Source: JBDTMT01 sp033764095
Lineage (GTDB): Bacteria > Desulfobacterota > Binatia > HRBIN30 > CADEER01
DNA: 43,486 nt
Assembly (NCBI GenBank): GCA_033764095.1
Contig: JANRJF010000070.1
Coordinates: forward strand, 1-43,486
Direction: 5' to 3'
Under the pieces are notes generated by a model that had not been told where the DNA came from, searched no databases, and worked only from the letters and a program-made list of their open reading frames with translations. Shown here piece after piece: positions 1-5,974 of this stretch (its first letter is position 1; each line of letters begins with the position of its first letter). A program made the translations under genes and the position numbers.

Positions 1-368
1 CCCTTCGACATGATCGCCGCGGCGGTGAGGCCGACGCTGACGCCCATCGCCGTCACCATGCCGGGACAGCAGCGGCACAGCTCGATGATCGGGATCAGCG
101 TCAGGCCGATGCCGTCGCTGCCGCCCGGTCGCTCCCCGTCCGCCTTCACCGGCTCGCCCGCCGCCTTCGCCTTGTCGCGCTTGATCTGCGAGGCGAAGCG
201 CGCCTTGGCGACCTCGTCGATGCCGAAGGTGCGCATCATCTTGCGCAGGATGTCGTAGGGCGGCAGGTCGCCATGCTCGAGCTCCTCGATGCGCGGCTTG
301 ATCTCCGCCTCGACGAACTTTCGCACGGCGTCCTGGATCATCAGGTGCTGCTCGTTCCACTCGATCAT
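1..368 (-). CDS. Acyl-CoA dehydrogenase, N-terminal part (cut by window edge)
   Basis: The gene starts with ATG at 368 on the minus strand and runs off the left edge, leaving about 122 residues. The protein begins MIEWNEQHLMIQDAVRKFVE, the helical N-terminal domain typical of acyl-CoA dehydrogenases (FAD flavoproteins that oxidise acyl-CoA to trans-2-enoyl-CoA). A charged insert rich in Lys, Ala and Gly (about residues 60-85) precedes a hydrophobic stretch with MGVSVGLTAAAIM. GGAGC lies a few bases upstream of the ATG as a plausible ribosome binding site. The catalytic and FAD-binding parts lie outside the window, so substrate class cannot be judged. Family assignment is from N-terminal pattern only. 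Confidence 0.72.
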   Translation of the reverse strand, partial: MIEWNEQHLMIQDAVRKFVEAEIKPRIEELEHGDLPPYDILRKMMRTFGIDEVAKARFASQIKRDKAKAAGEPVKADGERPGGSDGIGLTLIPIIELCRCCPGMVTAMGVSVGLTAAAIMSK

Positions 369-504
369 GGGTGCTCCTTGCAGGCGCCGGACGGCGCGGG
401 GGGATTTCCCTGCCATAGCCCAACCCCGCTGGCGTCCGAAAGACGTGCGCGTGTTGAGCGGTCGGCGTCGCCCGTGTCACACAGGCCGGAGACGGAGGCC
501 GCCC

Positions 505-885
505 ATGACCGACCACCTCGCCATCGCCGAGCGCCTGTTCGCCGCCATCACCGCCGGCGACGTCGCGGCCGTGCGCGCGCTCTACGCGCCCGATGCGCAG
601 ATCTGGCACAACACCGACGGCGCCGTGCAGAGCGCCGAGGAGAACCTGGCGGTGCTGCAGTGGGTGACGACCCACATCGCGCAATTGCGCTACGAGGACG
701 TCCGCCGTGCCGCGACCGCCGACGGCTTTGTCCAACAACACGTCCTGCGCGGCACGGTCGGCGCGGTCGCGATCGCCATCCCTGCCTGCATCGTCACCAC
801 CATCCAGGGCGGCCGCATCACCCGTCTCGACGAGTACCTGGATTCGGCGCACGTGAAACCGCTCCTCGCCGCCGCGCGGGAGTAG
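505..885 (+). CDS. SnoaL-like / NTF2-fold protein
   Basis: A 126-residue protein starting at ATG 505. It opens with a helix (HLAIAERLFAAITAGDVAAV) followed by RALYAPDAQIWHN, the usual start of SnoaL-like small cone-shaped (NTF2-fold) proteins, and ends with the characteristic strand pair around GGRITRLDEYLDSAHV. Members are polyketide cyclases, limonene epoxide hydrolase or ketosteroid isomerase relatives, or proteins of unknown role; nothing here tells which. It is a single gene, divergent from the acyl-CoA dehydrogenase on the left and convergent with the RAYT on the right. Upstream in-frame sequence is open, but this ATG gives the family-length protein. Confidence 0.7.
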   Translation: MTDHLAIAERLFAAITAGDVAAVRALYAPDAQIWHNTDGAVQSAEENLAVLQWVTTHIAQLRYEDVRRAATADGFVQQHVLRGTVGAVAIAIPACIVTTIQGGRITRLDEYLDSAHVKPLLAAARE

Positions 886-927
886 CGGAGCGTTCGCGGC
901 ACTCGCGCGATGCGCGCGGCCTCCGGT

Positions 928-952
928 CAGTAGCGCGGCCCTCCGTGGCCGC
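928..952. repeat. REP-like palindrome, left copy beside RAYT
   Basis: Twenty-five bases containing a perfect 6-bp stem, GCGGCC at 935-940 and GGCCGC at 947-952, with a 6-nt loop, preceded by CAGTAGC. The same 25 bases occur in reverse complement at 1431-1455 with one mismatch (24 of 25). The two copies flank the transposase-like gene at 955-1410 in inverted orientation, the usual arrangement of REP sequences around their RAYT. Confidence 0.8.
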
Positions 953-954
953 CT

Positions 955-1410
955 TAACAGCAACTCGGAGTCAGCCCACACCCACCCGTAGCCAACCGCA
1001 CCCGGCCAACGGTTGGCGGGGTTGTTCAGGATGTACTGTGCCTTCTCCCGGACGTCGTCTGCATTGCGCATGATGCGATCGAAGTACTCCGGCTGCCACA
1101 CACGTCCCCGTCGACCCGACCTGTGCAAGGCGTTGGTGGTGAACGACTTGCACGTATGCACAATCGCCTGCAGGGCGTGTGTGTACGGTTCGAGGAGGAC
1201 GTGGACGTGGTCATTCATCACCACATAGGCGAGTAGCCGATAGCGGCCCCGATCGAAGTGGCGCAGCGCCGAGACCACGATGTCGCGTTCGGCAGGACTC
1301 AGCTCCTGGCTTGCTGTCTGAAGACGCCAGGTAACGAGGTAGATCGAGCCGGCCAGGCGCCAGTGCGGGAGGTAGCGTCGGTAGACGAAGAGCTCGTCGG
1401 GATCGCGCAT
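955..1410 (-). CDS. REP-associated tyrosine transposase (RAYT, IS200-like Y1 family)
   Basis: Reading the minus strand from ATG 1410 gives MRDPDELFVYRRYLPHWRLA, then SIYLVTWRL, the HUH motif in MNDHVHVLLEP, then GRVWQPEYFDRIM and the tyrosine helix EKAQYILNNPANRWPG. This is the single-strand DNA transposase/nickase fold of IS200-type TnpA in the RAYT branch; such enzymes bind and cut REP hairpins. The conserved region ends near 970. No in-frame stop follows: the frame stays open through the REP and antisense to the SnoaL gene up to the window edge, so the end given is the limit of recognisable homology. An indel that removed the native stop is possible, since stops occur in the other two frames just after the domain. 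The gene may be decayed or make a long extension. Confidence 0.82.
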
Positions 1411-1430
1411 GGCGGACGGAACCTTAGAGA

Positions 1431-1455
1431 GCGGCCGCGGAGGGCCGCGCTACTG
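1431..1455. repeat. REP-like palindrome, right copy beside RAYT
   Basis: Inverted partner of 928-952 (one difference in 25 bases), with stem GCGGCC 1431-1436 and GGCCGC 1443-1448. It sits 20 bp upstream of the RAYT start codon. A second small hairpin, CAGGAG 1459-1464 with CTCCTG 1471-1476 around the loop CGCCTA, follows directly, so the upstream side carries a two-hairpin cluster like a BIME. Confidence 0.8.
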
Positions 1456-1491
1456 AGGCAGGAGCGCCTACTCCTGATGCGCTAATCCGTC

Positions 1492-1506
1492 GCCAACGAC
1501 GTTGGC
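1492..1506. promoter_or_regulatory. 15-bp perfect palindrome upstream of ftsH
   Basis: GCCAACG at 1492-1498 and CGTTGGC at 1500-1506 form 7-bp perfect arms around a single A, 32 bp before the chosen ftsH ATG. It could be an operator or a 5'-UTR hairpin. No -35/-10 pair is convincing around it, so the role is open. Confidence 0.35.
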
Positions 1507-1538
1507 CGCCGAGTGCGGCTGTGCGAACATCCGGCGCC

Positions 1539-3527
1539 ATGCAGGCGCAGACGAAGTTCTCGCTCTGGTACACGCTCGGCGCCCTGGCGGTGGTGCTGCT
1601 GCTCGATTCGCTGGTGTCGCGCTCGGGCGTGCCGGAGATCGCGTACAGCGAGTTCCTCACCAAGGTCGAACAGGATCAGGTCGAGCGCGTCGTCATCACC
1701 ACGGCGACCATCTACGGCATCAGCAAGGATCCCAACGCGCCGCCGAAGAGCGCGCCGGCGCCGACGCCGGCCGCGATCGTCGCGCCGTCGAAGACGACGC
1801 CGTGGCGCCTGCCGCTCGATCATCTGTGGCAGCAGTTCACCGGCATGCGCGAGCGGGTGGCGGCGGCGGAGCGCGCGGCGAAATCGGAGCGCGCGCGCAG
1901 CTTCACCGTCGTGCCGTTGCCCGACGACCGCCTGATCCCGCTGCTGCAGCAGCATGGCGTCGACTTCCAGGGCGAGGTCACCTCGACCTGGGCGAGCGAC
2001 TTCCTGCTGAACTGGATCCTGCCGTTCGGCGCGATGGCGGCGATCTGGCTGGTGCTCATGCGCCGCATGGGCGGCGGCGGGCGCGGCGTGCTGAGCATCG
2101 GGCAGAGCAAGGCGAAGATCTACCAGGCGGACGCCTCGACGCGCGTCACCTTCGCCGACGTCGCCGGCGTCGACGAGGCAGTGGAGGAGACCAAGGAGGT
2201 CGTCGCGTTCCTGCAGAACCCGGCCAAGTACACCCGCCTCGGCGCCAAGCTGCCGAAGGGCGTGTTGCTGATCGGCCCGCCCGGCACCGGCAAGACGCTG
2301 CTGGCGCGCGCCGTCGCCGGCGAGGCCGGCGTGCCCTTCTTCAGCCTGAGCGGGTCGGACTTCGTCGAGATGTTCGTTGGCGTCGGCGCGTCGCGGGTGC
2401 GCGACCTGTTCGCCGCCGCCAAGGCGAAGGCGCCCTGCATCGTGTTCATCGACGAGCTCGACGCGGTCGGCAAACGGCGCGACGTGCCGGGCTTTGCCTC
2501 CGGCGGCGGTTACGACGAGCGCGAGAACACGCTCAACCAGCTGCTGGTCGAGATGGACGGCTTCGACGCCAGCAAGGGCGTGGTGTTGATGGGCGCGACC
2601 AATCGGCCGGAGGTGCTCGACCCGGCGCTGCGGCGGCCCGGCCGCTTCGACCGCGAGATCCTCGTCGACCGGCCGACCAAGGACGGCCGCCTCGCCATCC
2701 TGCGCGTCCACGCCCGCAAGCTGATCCTGGCGCCGGACGTGGACTTCGACCGCCTCGCCGGCCAGACCACCGGGTTCGTCGGCGCCGACCTCGCCAACCT
2801 GTGCAACGAGGCGGCGCTGTTCGCCTCGCGCAAGGGCCGCGACGCCGTGCACATGGACGACTTCCAGGACGCCTTCGAGCGCGTCATCGGCGGCATGGAG
2901 AAGAAGGGCAAGGTGATCAGCGAGCCGGAGCGCCGGCGCGTCGCGTATCACGAGTCCGGGCACGCGCTGGTCGGCTACTTCACCCCCGGCGCCGACCCGG
3001 TGCGCAAGGTGTCGATCGTGCCGCGCGGCCGCGGCGCGCTCGGCTACACGCTGCAGGCGCCGTTGGAAGACCGCTTTCTGATGTCGGAGGGCGAGCTGCT
3101 CGGGCGCGTGCGCACGCTGCTCGGCGGGCGCGCCGCCGAGCAGGTGGTGTTCGGCGAGATCTCCACCGGCGCCTCCGACGACCTGGAGAAAGCGAGCCGC
3201 ATCGTGCGCCAGATGCTCACCGTCTACGGCATGAGCAAGAAGCTGCCGAACCTGTCGCTGGCGGAGAATGTGCAGGGGGGCTTCCTCGGCCAGGGCCCGC
3301 GCGAGCTGCCACACTCGCCCGCGATCGAGGAGGCGATCGGCGACGAGATGCTGGAGATCCTACGCACGCAGTTCGACGCCGCCTGCGCCCTGCTCACCGA
3401 GCGCCGCGCCCAGCTCGAGGCCCTCGCCACGCGACTCCTGGCGCAGGAGAAGATCGACGAGGCCGACATGCGCGAGATCCTCGGGGAGAAGGCGTCACCA
3501 CAGATGAACACAGAGAACCACAGATAA
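1539..3527 (+). CDS. ftsH: ATP-dependent zinc metalloprotease FtsH
   Basis: A 662-residue membrane-anchored AAA+ protease that degrades damaged or short-lived membrane and cytosolic proteins. Order of parts: first membrane helix (about residues 6-26), a long Pro/Ala-rich and helical periplasmic region, second helix (about 156-175), AAA+ module with Walker A GPPGTGKT (246-253), Walker B IVFIDE (301-306) and second region of homology ATNRPEVLDPALRRPGRFDR, then the zinc site HESGH (471-475). The second zinc-site residue position carries Ser where many FtsH have Ala (HEAGH), a tolerated variant. I chose ATG 1539; an in-frame GTG at 1521 would add six residues. The last codons and the TAA stop lie inside the inverted repeat at 3498-3615, so the final residues SPQMNTENHR are encoded mostly by repeat DNA. 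Confidence 0.97.
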   Translation: MQAQTKFSLWYTLGALAVVLLLDSLVSRSGVPEIAYSEFLTKVEQDQVERVVITTATIYGISKDPNAPPKSAPAPTPAAIVAPSKTTPWRLPLDHLWQQFTGMRERVAAAERAAKSERARSFTVVPLPDDRLIPLLQQHGVDFQGEVTSTWASDFLLNWILPFGAMAAIWLVLMRRMGGGGRGVLSIGQSKAKIYQADASTRVTFADVAGVDEAVEETKEVVAFLQNPAKYTRLGAKLPKGVLLIGPPGTGKTLLARAVAGEAGVPFFSLSGSDFVEMFVGVGASRVRDLFAAAKAKAPCIVFIDELDAVGKRRDVPGFASGGGYDERENTLNQLLVEMDGFDASKGVVLMGATNRPEVLDPALRRPGRFDREILVDRPTKDGRLAILRVHARKLILAPDVDFDRLAGQTTGFVGADLANLCNEAALFASRKGRDAVHMDDFQDAFERVIGGMEKKGKVISEPERRRVAYHESGHALVGYFTPGADPVRKVSIVPRGRGALGYTLQAPLEDRFLMSEGELLGRVRTLLGGRAAEQVVFGEISTGASDDLEKASRIVRQMLTVYGMSKKLPNLSLAENVQGGFLGQGPRELPHSPAIEEAIGDEMLEILRTQFDAACALLTERRAQLEALATRLLAQEKIDEADMREILGEKASPQMNTENHR

Positions 3528-3615
3528 ACCCGGAGGCCGCTTCCCTGTGCACGGTGGCTCGTGCTCAAGGACGCGATCTCCGGATTTATCTGTGGTTCTC
3601 GGTGTTCATCTGTGG
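3498..3615. repeat. Inverted repeat IR1 with 10-bp tandem words, ftsH/yqgE junction
   Basis: Arms 3498-3534 and 3579-3615 are 37 nt each and match at 35 positions when one is reverse-complemented; weaker pairing continues inward (GGCCGC against GATCGC). The spacer is 44 nt. Each arm is made of three 10-mers: CACAGATGAA, CACAGAGAAC, CACAGATAAA (3499-3528 on the left). The ftsH stop TAA (3525-3527) is inside the left arm and the yqgE stop (3623-3625) is 7 nt beyond the right arm. It can fold as a long hairpin in either transcript and may end both, but no U-tract follows. Confidence 0.9.
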
Positions 3616-3622
3616 CCTCTTC

Positions 3623-4279
3623 TCAGTTCGCCAGCAGGTGCGGTGAGAGCATCGTCCAGTCGCCGCTGAAGCGCTCGACCAGGTCGTCCCAGATGGCGCT
3701 CGGCGCGGTGTCGAACAGCGCCGTGGCATCGGCCGGGCCGATCAGCCAGTCGCCGCGCGCCACCTCGGCGTCGAGCTGGCCGGGGCCCCAGCCGGCGTAC
3801 CCGGCGAAGGCGCGCACGCCCTCGCCGTGTGCGAGGCTGTGGCGCAGCGCGTCGAGATCGCCGCTGGCGTAGACGCGGTCGAAGACGCGAAACGACTGCC
3901 GCGGTGCGTTGCTGGTGCGCACCAGCAGCAGCATGCGGTCGCGCGCCACCGGGCCGCCGAGGAAGACGACATCCTTGCGCCGGCGCAGCTCCGTCACCTC
4001 CGGCAGTGCCTCGACCAGGCGCACCGCGGTGGGCCGGTTCACCACCACGCCGAGCGCGCCGTGCGGGTCGTAGTCGACCAGCAGGATGACGGTTTCGAAG
4101 AAGTTGGGATCGACCAGATCGCGGCTGGCAACCAGGAACTTGCCCTTGGCGAGGCGTGTCGCGTGGGCGGGGCGGGCCGGACGGTCGCCGCGCGACGCCG
4201 CATCGGCGACCGCCGCGGCGGCCAGGGCCAGCAGCACGGCGACCCCGACCGGCATCGTGCGGCGAGCGGCGCGCGTCAT
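3623..4279 (-). CDS. YqgE / AlgH family protein (UPF0301) with N-terminal signal-like segment
   Basis: A 218-residue protein from ATG 4279. The family core is clear: KGKFLVASRDLVDPNFFETV, DPHGALGVVVNRPT, VFLGGPV, and the late motif FAGYAGWGPGQLDAE followed by GDWLIGPAD. Role of the family is not settled. Unusually, the core is preceded by about 35 residues beginning MTRAARRTMPVGVAVLLALA with an Ala-rich hydrophobic run ending ADAAS, which looks like a signal peptide; most YqgE proteins start at the core and are cytosolic. The gene is convergent with ftsH across IR1 and divergent from the CoA-transferase. Confidence 0.9.
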   Translation of the reverse strand: MTRAARRTMPVGVAVLLALAAAAVADAASRGDRPARPAHATRLAKGKFLVASRDLVDPNFFETVILLVDYDPHGALGVVVNRPTAVRLVEALPEVTELRRRKDVVFLGGPVARDRMLLLVRTSNAPRQSFRVFDRVYASGDLDALRHSLAHGEGVRAFAGYAGWGPGQLDAEVARGDWLIGPADATALFDTAPSAIWDDLVERFSGDWTMLSPHLLAN

Positions 4280-4363
4280 GGCAGCCGGAGCGTAGCAGCG
4301 CATTGCGTCATTGACGAGTAGGTGGTTGCCCGCATGCGCGCGCGATGGCAGGGGAGGCGGTCT

Positions 4364-5779
4364 ATGGCGAACAAGCGAATCTGCGAGAGCGCACTCGATG
4401 CGGTGTCCGATATTCCAAATGGCGCGTCGATCCTGGTGCAGTCCTTCGGCCCGCCGCAGGGCTGGCCGACCGACCTGCTGCTCGCCCTGCGCGAGCGCGA
4501 CGTGCGCGACCTGACGATCATCTGCAACGCTCCGGCCGGCGGGCCGACCTCGCTGCAGATCCTGGCCGACAAGAAGCAGATCCGCCGGCTGATCTGCACC
4601 TACGCGATCACCCCGATCGCGCCGACGCCGATCGCCGACCTGATCCGCGCCGGCGAGATCGAGCTGGAACTGGTGCCGCAGGGCACGCTGGTCGAGCGCG
4701 TACGCGCCGGCGGCGCCGGGCTGGCGGCGTTCTACACGCCGACCGGCGTCGGCACCGCGGTGGCGGAGGGCAAGGAGGAGCGCGTCTTCGACGGCAGGCG
4801 CTACCTGCTCGAGCGCGCCATCCGCGCCGACTACGCCTTCCTGCAGGCGCATCAGGCCGATCCGGCCGGCAACGTCGTCTACCGGCGCGGCGGGCGCAAC
4901 TTCGGCCCCGCCTTTGCCACCGCCGCCGACTGCACCATCGCCGAGGTGAAGGAGGTGGTGCCGCTCGGCAGCCTCGATCCGGAAGCGGTGGCGACGCCCG
5001 GCATCTTCGTCGATCGCATCGTGCGCACCACGCAACAGTTCGATCCCGGCGTCATCCGCGCCATCACCATGATGGCCGGCCGCACGCGCTCGATGGAGGG
5101 GCGCGCGGTCGAGGGCAGCGCGGCGCAGGGCATGCCGCCCGACTTGATGGCGATGCGCGTCGCCGCGCTGTTGCGCGACGGCGAGTACGTCAACCTCGGC
5201 ATCGGGCTGCCGACCCTGGTGTCGAACTTCATCGAAGGCCGCGGCGTGACGCTGCATTCCGAGAACGGCATCCTCGGATACGGGCCGTTCCCGGCCGAGG
5301 GCGACGAGGATCTCGATCTCTACAACGCCAGCGGCCAACTGGTGACGCCGACGCCGGAGACCTGTTATTTCGATTCCTCCACCTCGTTCGCCATGGCGCG
5401 CTCCGGCCGGGTGTCGACCATCGTGCTGGGGGCCTTCCAGGTGGCGCCGAACGGCGACCTGGCGAACTGGAACGTGCCGTCCACCGGGGTCGGCGGCATC
5501 GGCGGCGCCATGGATCTCGCCGCCGGCGGCGGGCGCGTCATCGCCATGTGCTACCAGCTCGAGAAGGGCGGCGCCTCGAAGCTGGTGCCGCAGCTCACCT
5601 ATCCGCCCACCGCACTGGGCTGTGTGCGCCACGTAGTCACCGACCTGGCCTACTTCGACATCGACGCCGACGGCTTCCTGCTGCGCGAGCTCGCCAGCGG
5701 CCTCGGCGTCGACGACATCCGCGCCGCCACCGCCGCGCCGTTCCGGGTGGCGAGCGACGTGCGGGAGATGTTCGCGTAG
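4364..5779 (+). CDS. Fused-subunit 3-oxoacid CoA-transferase (family I)
   Basis: A 471-residue single-chain CoA-transferase with the A-type half first and the B-type half second. ATG 4364 follows GGGGAGG (4351-4357) at good spacing; the longer open frame from 4322 has no such site. The A half shows a glycine-rich oxyanion-type loop (VQSFGPPQGWP, about 25-35) and a C-terminal FGPAFATAADCTIAEV; the B half shows GIGLPTLVSNF and the catalytic-glutamate motif SENGILGYGP, with Glu300 expected to form the glutamyl-CoA thioester. Such enzymes move CoA between an acyl-CoA and a 3-oxo or other carboxylic acid, as in ketone body or aromatic acid catabolism; the acceptor cannot be read from sequence. The 3' end meets IR2. 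Confidence 0.9.
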   Translation: MANKRICESALDAVSDIPNGASILVQSFGPPQGWPTDLLLALRERDVRDLTIICNAPAGGPTSLQILADKKQIRRLICTYAITPIAPTPIADLIRAGEIELELVPQGTLVERVRAGGAGLAAFYTPTGVGTAVAEGKEERVFDGRRYLLERAIRADYAFLQAHQADPAGNVVYRRGGRNFGPAFATAADCTIAEVKEVVPLGSLDPEAVATPGIFVDRIVRTTQQFDPGVIRAITMMAGRTRSMEGRAVEGSAAQGMPPDLMAMRVAALLRDGEYVNLGIGLPTLVSNFIEGRGVTLHSENGILGYGPFPAEGDEDLDLYNASGQLVTPTPETCYFDSSTSFAMARSGRVSTIVLGAFQVAPNGDLANWNVPSTGVGGIGGAMDLAAGGGRVIAMCYQLEKGGASKLVPQLTYPPTALGCVRHVVTDLAYFDIDADGFLLRELASGLGVDDIRAATAAPFRVASDVREMFA

Positions 5780-5791
5780 GGTGTTGTCGCA

Positions 5792-5966
5792 GTCGCGCTG
5801 TCACCACAAAGACACAACGACACAAAGACTCACGACGTGAGGAACCGTGCGGACCGAGGGCCCCAGCGTAACGCTCGTTGATGAAATGCGCGTCTCGGGC
5901 CCTCGGTCCGCACGGTTCCTCGTGGTGCGCCTTGGTGTCGTTGTGTCTTTGTGGTGACAGCGCGAC
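5792..5966. repeat. Inverted repeat IR2 with 8-bp tandem words, CoA-transferase/DUF2207 junction
   Basis: Left arm 5792-5863 and right arm 5897-5966 pair over roughly 70 bp with a short unmatched patch near 5824-5838; the spacer is 33 nt. The outer part is a run of 8-mers, CACAAAGA, CACAACGA, CACAAAGA, CTCACGAC (5805-5836); the inner part (GGAACCGTGCGGACCGAGGG plus CCC) is a perfect palindrome arm. It fills the gap between two convergent genes, 12 nt after the stop at 5777-5779 and 8 nt before the stop at 5975-5977. Low-grade similarity of the arms reaches almost to both stops. Confidence 0.92.
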
Positions 5967-5974
5967 CGCAACGA

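Noticed and set aside
1521..1539. GTG 1521 as start of ftsH
   Set aside because: It adds six residues without a ribosome binding site; ATG 1539 starts right before the membrane helix as in other FtsH proteins.
1482..3314. Long minus-strand open frame opposite ftsH (and similar long antisense frames opposite CoA-transferase, DUF2207, ccmF, polB and rmuC)
   Set aside because: They are caused by high GC at third codon positions. The translations are Arg/Ala/Gly/His-rich with no family pattern, while the plus-sense or true-sense frames carry complete motifs.
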